Origin: Acidobacteriota bacterium
GTDB lineage: Bacteria > Acidobacteriota > Terriglobia > Bryobacterales > Bryobacteraceae
Assembly (NCBI GenBank): GCA_016871135.1
Contig: VFZQ01000072.1
Location: 1 to 12,423 of the forward strand
DNA: 12,423 bases
Direction of reading: 5' to 3'
Positions 1 to 8,394 of this stretch are shown here, in pieces. The notes under the pieces are model-generated. The model had not been told where the DNA came from and ran no database searches. It worked only from the letters and a program-made list of their open reading frames with translations. Position numbers and translations under genes: made by a program. Each line of letters begins with the position of its first letter. Within the stretch, counting starts at the first letter, position 1.

Positions 1-1931
1 AGGTTGGTATTCGGATTCAGTAAGATGAAATCGTAGGCGATTCCGTACCCGCCGCGAACGCTCATCTTGCCGCCATTCGGATTCCAGGCAAAGCCGAAGC
101 GGGGGCCCCAATTGGCGTTGCGGTTGAATGCGGTCGGCGTGACTTCGATCGAACCGAACGCGCCCGTGCCCGCACCGCCAAGCGCCTGCTGGCGGTTCAG
201 ATTGAGATTGGACAGGAGTCCGTTGACTTCGCTGACGCCGCCGGCAACCTCAACACGCAAGCCGACGTTGAGCGTGAGATCACGTCGAACCCGCCAGTCG
301 TCCTGCGCGAACATGCCGTGGTTGGTTACGCGGTTGCCTCGGATCGAACCGCCGAAACGCTGCGAATACTGCACGGGCGTTCCGGTCTGGAAGGCCGCGA
401 AGTTGGCGAACGTCAACGAGCCGCGAACGTTCGAATCGAAGATGCTGTTGGCCTGGATGCGTTCGATGTTGTAGCCGAACTTGAAGTTATGCGTGTTGGC
501 CGTTTTGGTCACGGTGGTCAAGTTGTTGTAGACGTTCTGCGTGCGCCCTTGCGGAATTCCCGCCCAAGAGCCGAGTTCGGAGGTGCCGTCCTGGAAGAGC
601 ACGCTCGGCGCGGTAATCCTTTCAAGAGGAGTAAAGTTCGGCAGGCTGCGGAGGAACCCGGTTGTATTGTTAATGACAAGCGAAGCGCTCTGTACATGCG
701 TGAAGTTCATCGTGAACGCTTGCGGCTTGTTGGTCGAGCTTGCGCCATTGGTCGGAATATTGGAGCTGATAAACGTCAAACCAGGGCTGTTGTTCGCCGA
801 TTTCTGGTAGGCGTACCGGCCCGAGATGGTGGTCCGGTCGGAGATGTTCCAGTCGATCTTAGAAGAGTACGCTGTGGAATTAGTGCCAAGAGGAGCGGAG
901 AACGAAAGTGTGCCAGAGGGCGAACTGACGCCTTTGACTGCCTCAAAGAGTTGGCGGGAGGCGGGATTGGTGATACCCGAAACCTGCGCTGGAGTGGGAA
1001 CGGTTGCGATGCGGGTGCCGCCGCTGCCGCGAATCTTCTGTTGCTCGTAGGTGCCATAGAAGAACAACTTGTTGCGGATAATGCGCCCGCCGCCTTGCGC
1101 CACCCAATCGTTGTCGCGGAGAATGGCGGCCTTACCGGAACGGTCGAAATAGTCGCGGGCATTCAATTTGTCGTTCTTGAAGAACTCGACCAGCGTGCCA
1201 TGGTAATCGTTGGTGCCGCTCTTGGTGACGATCTGGAACTGCGAACTCGCGTTGCGGCCATACTCGGCGTTGAAGTTGTTGGAGATGACGTTGACTTCTT
1301 TGATTGTGTCCAGCGGAACGGTGCCGATGCCGGCCCCGCCGGTCGTGGACACGTCGGTTGCGTTCGCGTTGTCAATCGTGATGTTGTTGCCGCGTCCGCG
1401 TCCGCCATTCGAGTTAAAGCTGCCCTGACCGAGAAACGGGTTGCGGGCGGTCACCGGAATTACACCCGGGGTCGTGCCGGCAAGTGACAGAACACCGTTG
1501 GGCAGAGCCAACGAGATGATCGCTTTGGATTCTACGACCGATCCCAACTGCGCGGAAGTCGTGTTGATAGAGACGGCCGCTTCTTCGATTACGATCTCCT
1601 GACGCGTGGAGGATACTTCGAGCGTGGTTTTTAGTTCGCGGATGCCGCCGGTGTTGACGGTAGTTCGCGTGGTGGCTGCGGCAAATCCGGCCTTCTCAAT
1701 GCGAACCTCGTAGTCACCGACTGTCAAAAGCGTGAAGCGCGCTTCGCCCTGGAGGTCTGTTTGTAGTTCGCGCGCTGAGCCTTGCGCGATGTTCTTCGCA
1801 ACCACCTTCGCACCGGAAATTGCGGCCGAAGAGGAGTCGTTTACTCGGACCACCAAGTCACCCGTGATTTGGGCGAACATAGGCACGGTCAATAGCAGCG
1901 CTGTCAGCGCATGCCGAAGTGTGGTGTTCAT
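1..1931 (-). CDS. TonB-dependent receptor, Oar-like, with CarboxypepD_reg-like N-terminal domain (C-terminus off the left edge)
   Basis: Outer-membrane transporter or adhesin-like receptor. The frame is open from the ATG at 1931 to the window edge (643 codons), so the barrel C-terminus is missing. Residues 1-20 are a signal peptide (MNTTLRHALTALLLTVPMFA). Residues about 22-105 form a carboxypeptidase-regulatory-like beta domain (ISGAKVVAKN, GDYEVRIEKAGF). A plug domain follows, with NPFLGQGSFNSNGGRGRGNN at 164-183, ITIDNANATD, then AEYGRNASSQFQIVTKSGTN at 222-241. The visible end reads NWGPRFGFAW and SVRGGYGIAYD, a signature seen in many acidobacterial receptors of this type. An AAGGG ribosome site precedes the ATG. 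It lies 156 bp downstream of the efflux adaptor gene on the same strand. Family assignment is secure; the substrate cannot be told. Confidence 0.93.
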   Translation of the reverse strand, partial: MNTTLRHALTALLLTVPMFAQITGDLVVRVNDSSSAAISGAKVVAKNIAQGSARELQTDLQGEARFTLLTVGDYEVRIEKAGFAAATTRTTVNTGGIRELKTTLEVSSTRQEIVIEEAAVSINTTSAQLGSVVESKAIISLALPNGVLSLAGTTPGVIPVTARNPFLGQGSFNSNGGRGRGNNITIDNANATDVSTTGGAGIGTVPLDTIKEVNVISNNFNAEYGRNASSQFQIVTKSGTNDYHGTLVEFFKNDKLNARDYFDRSGKAAILRDNDWVAQGGGRIIRNKLFFYGTYEQQKIRGSGGTRIATVPTPAQVSGITNPASRQLFEAVKGVSSPSGTLSFSAPLGTNSTAYSSKIDWNISDRTTISGRYAYQKSANNSPGLTFISSNIPTNGASSTNKPQAFTMNFTHVQSASLVINNTTGFLRSLPNFTPLERITAPSVLFQDGTSELGSWAGIPQGRTQNVYNNLTTVTKTANTHNFKFGYNIERIQANSIFDSNVRGSLTFANFAAFQTGTPVQYSQRFGGSIRGNRVTNHGMFAQDDWRVRRDLTLNVGLRVEVAGGVSEVNGLLSNLNLNRQQALGGAGTGAFGSIEVTPTAFNRNANWGPRFGFAWNPNGGKMSVRGGYGIAYDFILLNPNTN

Positions 1932-1936
1932 TTGTA

Positions 1937-1941
1937 CCCTT
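1937..1941 (-). promoter_or_regulatory. Ribosome binding site of the TonB-dependent receptor
   Basis: On the minus strand AAGGG lies 5 nt before the ATG at 1931. It supports this start, which also gives a complete signal peptide. Confidence 0.6.
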
Positions 1942-1993
1942 AAAGAGATTTGCCGCGCAGACGGTCATCGCGCGGGTTGAAGTTCATGTACCC

Positions 1994-2010
1994 GGAAGCT
2001 AGGCGCTTCC
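1994..2010. repeat. Inverted repeat between the efflux adaptor gene and the receptor gene
   Basis: GGAAGC, a 5-nt loop, then GCTTCC form a 6-bp stem. There is no T-run on either side, so a classical intrinsic terminator is not supported. It lies in the 5' leader region of the receptor gene and could be a protein-binding site or an mRNA hairpin. Function unknown. Confidence 0.35.
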
Positions 2011-2040
2011 ATTCCCATTTACTACGAGACAACGTCCCAA

Positions 2041-2057
2041 CCGCCGTACCCGGGCGG
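2041..2057. repeat. Second GC-rich inverted repeat in the same intergenic region
   Basis: CCGCC, 7 nt, then GGCGG. Both this repeat and the one at 1994-2010 contain or abut the octamer GTACCCGG (1988-1995 and 2046-2053). The rest of the 156-bp gap (1932-2087) shows no convincing sigma-70 promoter and no T-run terminator. Confidence 0.3.
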
Positions 2058-2087
2058 ATTGGCAACGATGCCCCTAGGATAGCCTAT

Positions 2088-3137
2088 TTATTTGAGGGTT
2101 TGCCCCGCCCGGATCTCATCCGACCCGCGCTTAACAACCAGATCGCCCGCCTTCAGATCCCCAAACACCTCGATCAAATCCCCAACCGGCACGCCCTTCG
2201 ACACCGCCACATGCTCCGCCTTGCCGTCCGCATTACGGATGACGAACATCTTTTCGGTGGTGGTCACCACAGCCGTAGGCGGCACCAGTATCGACGCCTT
2301 CGCCTTGCGCACGGGCCAAGTCGCCTCGGCGTACATGCCGGGCGCCAACACGCCGCTCCCATTCTGCACGTCAAGCTCAACCGGCATCGTGCGCGTCTTC
2401 GGATCGAGGCTCCGCGCCAGCCTCGTGACCACGCCACTTCCCGAAACCCCGCCCTGCACCGTGAACGGCACGTGTGCGCCGCGGATGATGCCGCCGATCT
2501 CGCTTTCAGGCACAGCGACGACCACGCGCAGCCGGTTCGTCTGCTCCAGTCGCAACAGCGTTCCCGCGCTCGGGCCCGCCAGCGCGCCGGGGTGCACGCG
2601 GCGCTCGGTGATAATGCCGTCGAACGGCGCGCTAATGTCGAGATACTCAAGCATCTCGTTCAACGCCGCCGCCGATGCGCGCGCCGCCGCCGCCTGTGTA
2701 TGAATGCTGCGGATGAGCGCCTTCTGCGCTTCCACGCCCTTTTCGTATTGCACGATCTCGTTCGCCGCGATCGCCCCCGGCGTCTTCGCCGCGTCCTTCA
2801 ATCGCGAAAGCGTCGCTTCCATCGCGGCCTGCTTCGCCTCGGCTTCGGCGCGCTGACTCTCGATCGCCAACGCCTTCGCCTCGTGCTCGGCCAATTGCGC
2901 CTTCATTTCGGGCGCTTTCAGTTCAATCAGCAGTTCGCCCTGACGCACCGCGGAGCCGCGGTCGACGATGACGCGCTCGACAAAACCCTGCACGCGCGCG
3001 ACGATGTCGACGGCCTGATAGGGCATGATCTCGGCGGGGAGTTTCAGCTTGCGGTCGATGACCTTGGTGACGACCGCCGTGGTTTCCTGGGCGGCCGCCA
3101 GTGTCGAGACGAGGAAAATCAGATTACGCGCGTTCAT
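2088..3137 (-). CDS. RND efflux periplasmic adaptor (HlyD/AcrA-like membrane fusion protein)
   Basis: Periplasmic adaptor linking the RND pump to the outer-membrane channel; 349 residues, slightly short of AcrA-type proteins. Residues 1-17 are a signal peptide (MNARNLIFLVSTLAAAQ) with no lipobox cysteine, so it is probably not a lipoprotein. The first lipoyl half is about 38-75 (VDIVARVQGFVERVIVDRG). An Ala/Glu/Gln-rich alpha-helical hairpin follows (about 75-160), then the second lipoyl half (LDISAPFDGIITERRVHPG), a beta-barrel segment, and a C-terminal membrane-proximal domain (ILVPPTAVVTTTEKMFVIRN). The ATG overlaps the 3' end of the RND gene by 14 bp and no strong ribosome site precedes it, so translation is probably coupled. 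It is the last gene of the pump unit. Confidence 0.95.
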   Translation of the reverse strand: MNARNLIFLVSTLAAAQETTAVVTKVIDRKLKLPAEIMPYQAVDIVARVQGFVERVIVDRGSAVRQGELLIELKAPEMKAQLAEHEAKALAIESQRAEAEAKQAAMEATLSRLKDAAKTPGAIAANEIVQYEKGVEAQKALIRSIHTQAAAARASAAALNEMLEYLDISAPFDGIITERRVHPGALAGPSAGTLLRLEQTNRLRVVVAVPESEIGGIIRGAHVPFTVQGGVSGSGVVTRLARSLDPKTRTMPVELDVQNGSGVLAPGMYAEATWPVRKAKASILVPPTAVVTTTEKMFVIRNADGKAEHVAVSKGVPVGDLIEVFGDLKAGDLVVKRGSDEIRAGQTLK

Positions 3138-6100
3138 AGTACCGGCTCATGGGGTCGTTCGGGTCGAGAGATTTCGAATGCCGGGTGGCGCGCGATTGGA
3201 GCATCGCGTAGAGAGCCGGCAAAACAGTGAGTGTTGTAATGGTCGCGGCGATCAGTCCGCCGATGACGGCGCGGCCGAGCGGCACGGTCTGCTCGCTGCC
3301 TTCGCCCATGCCGAGCGCGATCGGAATCATACCCGCGATCATCGCCGCAGCGGTCATGACGATCGCGCGGAAACGGCCGGAAGCGCCAATGGTCGCCGCT
3401 TCGATCACATCGTGGCCCTGCGCGCGGGCGGCTTCGCAGAATGTAATCATCAAGATCGAATTGGCCGTCGCGATGCCGGTGGCCATGATCGCGCCGATAT
3501 AGCTCTGCACGTTGAGCGTCGTGCCGGTGATCTTCATCGCGAGCAACGCCCCGGCGACGACGGCAGGCGTGGTCAGCACGATCGCCAACGCCAGCCGGAA
3601 ACTCTGGAAGTTGGCGGTGAGCAGCAGGAAGATCGCTCCAATCGCGATCAGCAGCCCCGTTTGCAGGCCGTCAAGAGTCTCGCGCAGCGGCGGAATGTGC
3701 CCGCGCACGTTGACCGTAACGCCGCGCGGCGCCGCGCCGGCCTTGGCGATCGCGGCGGTGATTTCTTTCTGCGCTTCGCTCAACGGCTTGCCGTGGATGT
3801 TGGCTGTGATCGAAACCACGCGCTGCATGTTGTAGCGTTCCACCTGTCCAAAGATACGGCCGCGTTCGACCGTCGCCAGATCGCTGAGCGTCGGCCGCGC
3901 CTGACGGTTCTGCATCACGGGAAGATCGTTCAAATCCTGCACCGACGCCATGCGGTGCTGCGGAATTTCAACCTGGATCTGGAAGGCATTGCCGCTCGCG
4001 GGATCGCGCCAGTAGTTCGGTTCGATGAACCGCGACGACGATGTTGCCGCGACGACCGAGCGTGCGACGTCCTGCATCGTCAGCCCGTATTGACCGGCGC
4101 GTTCGCGATCGATCTTCACGTCGAGCGTCGGATAGTCGAGCGGCTGCGCAAACTGCACATCGCGCAGCGTTTTCACCTGCAACAGTTCGCGCATCACCTT
4201 CTGCGCGTGCTCCAGATTCGCCGGAAGCGCCGGGCCTTGCATGGCCACTTCAATCGGCGTCGGCGAGCCGAACGAGAACACCTCGGCCACAATATCGCCC
4301 GCCTCAAAAGAGATCTTGGTATTGCCGAGTTCCGCGGCGAATGCCGCGCGCAGCTTCTCCTTCAACGCTTCCCCGCGCGGTTTCGCACTCGGCTTCAAAG
4401 AAACCTGCAGAACCGCCTCATGCGGTCCGGAGGTCCATAAATACAGGGTGTTGATCGGGTAGCTGGCCGGTTGTACGCCGATAAATCCGCTTGAAATTTC
4501 GACGTTCGCTTTTCCGCCTACTTCGCGCTCGATAATTTCCAGCGCCTTCAACGCGACCAACTCGGTGCGTTCGATCCGCGTGCCTGTTGCCGCGCGAAGC
4601 CGCAACTTGAACTGTCCGGTGTCGACCTCGGGGAACAGCTCTCTGCCGATGCCGGGCAAGAGCACGTAAACCGCGCCGATCGATGCGATCAAATACACTG
4701 GCACGATGACAAACTTCGCTCGCAAGATGCCCCGCACGTAGTTTTCGTAGAACGCAAACGTCGCTACTGGACTCTTCGAGTGGCGCATCATCCACGTCGC
4801 AAGCACCGGCACCAGAGTGCTCGAAAGCAAATACGACGCGATCATGGCGAGGCCGACCGCAAGCGACAGCGGCACGAATAGCTGCCGCGCGACACCGGTC
4901 ATGAAGAACGACGGCAAAAACACCGCAAGCACCGTGAGCATCGAAAGGAACCGCGCCAGCGCCGTCTTCGACGCGGCTTCGTAAACCGCGCGTGCCCGGT
5001 TCAGCCCCTCGGCCATGTGCGCATGAATGTTCTCGATCTCCACCGTCGCTTCGTCGACCAACACGCCGACGGCAAGCGCAAGTCCGGCCAGCGTCATGAT
5101 GTTAATCGTTTGCCCGAAGGCCCACAATCCAATCACCGCGGCGAGCAGCGAAATCGGGATCGTGGCGACGACGATCAGGCTGCCGCGCCAATCGCGCAGA
5201 AACAGCAGGACCATCAGCGCGGTCAACAACGCGCCGAGCGCGGCCTCATTCACCAGCGACCGCAACGCCGAGGTCACGAAGCGCGATTGATCGAACTCCA
5301 GCCGCACATCGACATCGTCCGGACACACCGCTTTGAATGCGGGCAAGTTAGCGCGGACGCGCCGGAGCACATCGACGCTCGACGCATCGGCGCGCTTGGT
5401 CACCTGCATGTAGACGGTGCGTTTGCCGTTCACATGCGCGTAGGCCGTGATGATGTCGGTGCCGCTTTCAACCGTCGCAATATCGCGCAGAAACACAGGC
5501 GGTGTTTCGCCTGGCCGCAGCGGCGCCGAGAGCAGCTCGCCCAAGTTGCCGCCCAGCGCGGCGTTGGTCTGCGTGATTGTATTGAAGTCGCCAATGCGCA
5601 AGTTGCCTGAAGGCTGAACGGTCGATGCACGATTGACGACCTTGATCGCTTCATCCGGCGAGATGCGGTGCGTGCGCATCTTGTCCGGATCGAGCCGGAT
5701 CACGATCGTGCGTTGATTACCGCCGAACGGAGGCGGCGCGGACACGCCGGGAAGCGTCGCAAATAGCGGCCGCACGCGGTTCAACGCGATGTCCTGCATT
5801 TCGCCCGGACTCCGCGTGGCGCTGGAGAAAATTAGCTGTCCGACAGGAAGGCTGCCTCCGTCGAAGCGCGTTATGAAAGGTCCGACGACGCCGGGCGGCA
5901 TGAACGCGCGCGAACGCGTGACATAGCCGACCACCTGCGCCATCGCCTGATCCATGTCGGTGCCCGGATGAAAGACGAGCTTCATCAGAGACGCGCCCTG
6001 AATGTTCTTCGACTCGACGTGCTCAATGCCTGCGATGTAGAGGAAGTGATACTCGTAGTAGTACGTCAGGTAGCCTTCCATCTGCGCCGGGTCCATGCCG

Positions 6101-6255
6101 CCATAGGGCTGTGCGACGTAGATCGCCGGCGCGCCGAGCGCCGGGAAGATATCGACCGGCATGCGATTGACCGCAAGCCCCGCCGCGCCGAGGATGCCGA
6201 GCACGGCGACCAAAACGGCGATGGGCTTTCGCAACGCTGCGAGTACGAGACGCAT
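3124..6255 (-). CDS. RND family efflux transporter permease (AcrB/MMPL-type inner-membrane pump)
   Basis: Proton-driven inner-membrane pump subunit; 1043 residues, the usual length. The first transmembrane helix is at about 10-30, followed by the porter entry VNRMPVDIFPALGAPAIYV. The duplicated half begins near 510 (VLLPGIGRELFPEVDTGQFK). TM4 reads LAVGVLVDEATVEIENIHAH, so AcrB Asp407/Asp408 correspond to D401/E402. TM10 reads ATGIATANSILMITF, so AcrB Lys940-Asn941 correspond to A931-N932. CusA-type metal-pump residues (a Glu in TM10) are absent, so a heavy-metal exporter is unlikely. The start codon directly follows the TAA of the TolC-like gene, with GAGG 9 nt upstream (6265-6268). The family is certain. 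The substrate is unknown, though drugs, solvents or lipophilic metabolites are plausible. Confidence 0.96.
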   Translation of the reverse strand: MRLVLAALRKPIAVLVAVLGILGAAGLAVNRMPVDIFPALGAPAIYVAQPYGGMDPAQMEGYLTYYYEYHFLYIAGIEHVESKNIQGASLMKLVFHPGTDMDQAMAQVVGYVTRSRAFMPPGVVGPFITRFDGGSLPVGQLIFSSATRSPGEMQDIALNRVRPLFATLPGVSAPPPFGGNQRTIVIRLDPDKMRTHRISPDEAIKVVNRASTVQPSGNLRIGDFNTITQTNAALGGNLGELLSAPLRPGETPPVFLRDIATVESGTDIITAYAHVNGKRTVYMQVTKRADASSVDVLRRVRANLPAFKAVCPDDVDVRLEFDQSRFVTSALRSLVNEAALGALLTALMVLLFLRDWRGSLIVVATIPISLLAAVIGLWAFGQTINIMTLAGLALAVGVLVDEATVEIENIHAHMAEGLNRARAVYEAASKTALARFLSMLTVLAVFLPSFFMTGVARQLFVPLSLAVGLAMIASYLLSSTLVPVLATWMMRHSKSPVATFAFYENYVRGILRAKFVIVPVYLIASIGAVYVLLPGIGRELFPEVDTGQFKLRLRAATGTRIERTELVALKALEIIEREVGGKANVEISSGFIGVQPASYPINTLYLWTSGPHEAVLQVSLKPSAKPRGEALKEKLRAAFAAELGNTKISFEAGDIVAEVFSFGSPTPIEVAMQGPALPANLEHAQKVMRELLQVKTLRDVQFAQPLDYPTLDVKIDRERAGQYGLTMQDVARSVVAATSSSRFIEPNYWRDPASGNAFQIQVEIPQHRMASVQDLNDLPVMQNRQARPTLSDLATVERGRIFGQVERYNMQRVVSITANIHGKPLSEAQKEITAAIAKAGAAPRGVTVNVRGHIPPLRETLDGLQTGLLIAIGAIFLLLTANFQSFRLALAIVLTTPAVVAGALLAMKITGTTLNVQSYIGAIMATGIATANSILMITFCEAARAQGHDVIEAATIGASGRFRAIVMTAAAMIAGMIPIALGMGEGSEQTVPLGRAVIGGLIAATITTLTVLPALYAMLQSRATRHSKSLDPNDPMSRYYERA

Positions 6256-7581
6256 TTACGGAAGCCTCGCCAGGAAGGGCTCGAGATCGCCCTGCGCGTA
6301 GGCGAGCGAGAGTTCCGCGCGCCAGACGGCGATGCGCGCGATCGATGTTTCAATTTCGGCCTGCGTCAATTGGCGCTGTGCGTCGGCAACTTCGAGCAGC
6401 GTGCCGAGGCCCGCCTTGTAGCGCGCCTGCGATTGATCCAGCGCCGTCTGCAACGCGGCGATCTGCTTCGGCGCGATCTCGGCGATGCGTTTGGCGCCGT
6501 CGAGTTGCGCGCGCGCCTGCGCGGCGCGGCCGGTGAGTTCGCGTTCGATCAACTCGCGCCTCGCTTCTTCCTTGCGTTGCCTTTGCAGTTCGATCTCCTT
6601 GCGCGCGCGAAGCGCTCTGTAATCGAGAATCGGAAACGTCGCCGAGAAGCCAACGGCCCAGTTGCCGTGATCGGGATACAGCCCGCGTCCGCCGCCGGCG
6701 AAGGGACCTTCCACCCGCGCGCCGCTGCCGCGGCCAAATGCGGCCGCTTGCGCTGAGAATCGCGGATACCAGCTTTTGTCGATGGCCTTCATGCGTGCGA
6801 TCACTTCATCAATCGAGAACTGCTGCTCGCGCAAATAGGGATGCGCGCCGGTCGCGGCCCTAATAGGCTCGGCGGTTTTCACGAAGGGAGCCGAATCAAC
6901 CGTGGCCGCGGGCTCGCCGGTATATTGCTCCAGCAGCGCCTTCGCCTGGGCGACCGCTTGTTCGGCGCGGATGATATTCGTTTCGGCGACGATGCGCTCC
7001 GCTTGCATGCGAGCGAGATCGGCGCCGGGCCGCAGTTCCGCTTTCACAAGTGCGTCGATGATGGTCTCGAACTGACGATAGCGTTCAAGCGCGGCCTGCG
7101 CGGCCGCTACCGTCTGCTGCGCCGCGACAACCGAGAGGTACGCATCGGCCGCCGCTGCGCCGGCATCCAGTTTCGCGCGCGCGATCGATGATTCGGCCCG
7201 TGCCTTTCCAACGGCAGCAGCGTCGACCTCCGCTTGACGTCGGCCGAAGTCGAACGGCTCCCACGAGACAAGCAGGCCGATCGCCGCGCCGAAAACGTTG
7301 CGCGATTGATCGCCGTCGATCTGCGGACCCGAGATCGGCGGTATAACCGTGTTCGGAAACAGCAGCCCAAAAACGTTGTTTGCGGTGGCGCGGTTGACCT
7401 GCGCGGTGGCGTCGACGCGCGGCAGAAACGCAGTGCGCGCCAGATTCACCGCCGCGGACGCTTCGTTCACCTGCTCGCGCGAAATCTTGATGGACGGATA
7501 GCGCTCGCCGGCTTTGTTAACAGCCTCCTTAAGCGTCTGCGCATGCAGCGCCACGGCTGTTAATAGAAGTAGCTGCTTCAT
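6256..7581 (-). CDS. TolC-family outer-membrane efflux protein
   Basis: Outer-membrane/periplasmic tunnel of the tripartite pump; 441 residues, typical for the OEP family. Residues 1-15 are a signal peptide (MKQLLLLTAVALHAQ). Two repeated OEP halves are visible. The first has TLKEAVNKAGERYPSIKISR, FLPRVDATAQVNR and then long Ala/Gln/Glu-rich helices with QFETIIDALVKAELRPGADL. The second has SWYPRFSAQAAAFGR, WAVGFSATFPILDYRALRAR and RYKAGLGTLLEVADAQRQLT. Its ATG overlaps the lpxA stop as ATGA, and its TAA abuts the RND ATG, so it is bracketed by coupled genes. Placing the channel gene first is the reverse of the common adaptor-pump-channel order. Confidence 0.95.
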   Translation of the reverse strand: MKQLLLLTAVALHAQTLKEAVNKAGERYPSIKISREQVNEASAAVNLARTAFLPRVDATAQVNRATANNVFGLLFPNTVIPPISGPQIDGDQSRNVFGAAIGLLVSWEPFDFGRRQAEVDAAAVGKARAESSIARAKLDAGAAAADAYLSVVAAQQTVAAAQAALERYRQFETIIDALVKAELRPGADLARMQAERIVAETNIIRAEQAVAQAKALLEQYTGEPAATVDSAPFVKTAEPIRAATGAHPYLREQQFSIDEVIARMKAIDKSWYPRFSAQAAAFGRGSGARVEGPFAGGGRGLYPDHGNWAVGFSATFPILDYRALRARKEIELQRQRKEEARRELIERELTGRAAQARAQLDGAKRIAEIAPKQIAALQTALDQSQARYKAGLGTLLEVADAQRQLTQAEIETSIARIAVWRAELSLAYAQGDLEPFLARLP

Positions 7582-8372
7582 GAGCGTTCGCGGCAGATTC
7601 CGCGTTTTGAATTTCGGATAAATCTCACGAGGTGCTCAGTGTGTGGCCCACTCAATTCCGTCTGAATACGATGCAGCGCGGTTTCGAGCGGAAGCTTACT
7701 ACGATACAACAAACGGTAAGCGTCCTTTAATGCGCGGACCTGCTCGGCGGCAAATCCGGCCCGCCTCAGGCCGACGACGTTGAGACCACACGGCGTCACG
7801 TTGAAATCGGTGTACAGAAAATAGGGCGGCACATCGAGGTTCACCCGCGTATTGCCCCCGATCATCGCGTAGCTGCCGATTTTCGAGTACTGATGCACCA
7901 CCACGCCGCCGGACAGAAACGCGTTGTCCTCGATCTCCACATAACCCGCCACCAGCGCACAACTGGCGATGACGTTGTTGCTGCCGATCGTCGCGTTGTG
8001 CGCGATATGGCCGGAAGTCATGACGTAGTTGTTATCGCCGATGATCGTTGTCGTCTCGGGTTTCGTCCCGCGCGAAATCGTATAGTGTTCGCGGATCTTG
8101 TTGCCATGGCCCAACACCAGATAGCTGCGTTCGCCGGTGAAGACCTTGTCCAGCGGATCGGTGCCAAGCACCGTGTGCGCCGAGATTTCGTTACGGTCGC
8201 CGAGCGTCGTCCAGCGTTTGATATAGACGTAGGGCTCGATCTTGCAGTGCGCGCCAAGCACGACGTCCTGCTCAATAATGGCGAAGTCGCCGATAACGGT
8301 TTGCGGTCCGATGACAGCATCGGGATGCACTCTGGCCGTCGGTGCAATTTGCGCGGAAGGATCGATGGGCAT
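7578..8372 (-). CDS. lpxA: UDP-N-acetylglucosamine O-acyltransferase (LpxA)
   Basis: Cytoplasmic enzyme of the first lipid A step: it moves an R-3-hydroxyacyl chain from acyl-carrier protein to the 3-OH of UDP-GlcNAc. It has a hexapeptide left-handed beta-helix followed by a C-terminal helical domain (LNVVGLRRAGFAAEQVRALK, AYRLLYRSKLPL). ATGs also occur in frame at 8396 and 8387. I chose 8372 because it gives 264 residues beginning MPID, matching E. coli MID (262 residues), and the active-site numbering then coincides with E. coli. H122 and catalytic H125 lie in GHIAHN, H160 in VVVHQY, and G173 in MIGG. Position 144 is Tyr where E. coli has His. Gly173 is the 'hydrocarbon ruler' position linked to long (C14) acyl chains in E. 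coli. First gene of the block that continues into the efflux genes. Confidence 0.95.
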   Translation of the reverse strand: MPIDPSAQIAPTARVHPDAVIGPQTVIGDFAIIEQDVVLGAHCKIEPYVYIKRWTTLGDRNEISAHTVLGTDPLDKVFTGERSYLVLGHGNKIREHYTISRGTKPETTTIIGDNNYVMTSGHIAHNATIGSNNVIASCALVAGYVEIEDNAFLSGGVVVHQYSKIGSYAMIGGNTRVNLDVPPYFLYTDFNVTPCGLNVVGLRRAGFAAEQVRALKDAYRLLYRSKLPLETALHRIQTELSGPHTEHLVRFIRNSKRGICRERS

Positions 8373-8380
8373 CCGTCTTC

Positions 8381-8389
8381 GTATCATAC
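8381..8389. promoter_or_regulatory. Near-symmetric -10-like element shared by divergent lpxA and lpxD
   Basis: The 9-mer GTATCATAC reads TATCAT on the plus strand (8382-8387) and TATGAT on the minus strand. Each matches TATAAT at 5 of 6 bases. On the plus strand it ends 7 nt before the lpxD ATG; on the minus strand it ends 9 nt before the lpxA ATG at 8372. No good TTGACA partner is visible for either, so this is a hypothesis. Confidence 0.3.
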
Positions 8390-8394
8390 AAGGC

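Noticed and set aside
318..1487. Long plus-strand open frame of 389 codons
   Set aside because: It is antisense to the TonB-dependent receptor, whose minus-strand translation has a signal peptide and family motifs. The plus product is Arg/Val-rich without any recognisable domain, as expected from GC-rich shadow frames.
1994..2057. Inverted repeats as intrinsic terminators of the efflux operon
   Set aside because: No U-tract follows either stem on the minus strand.
1950..4440. Plus-strand open frames of 426 codons (1950-3230) and 471 codons (3025-4440)
   Set aside because: Both are antisense to the adaptor and RND genes. They are rich in Arg/His/Ala and show no motif.
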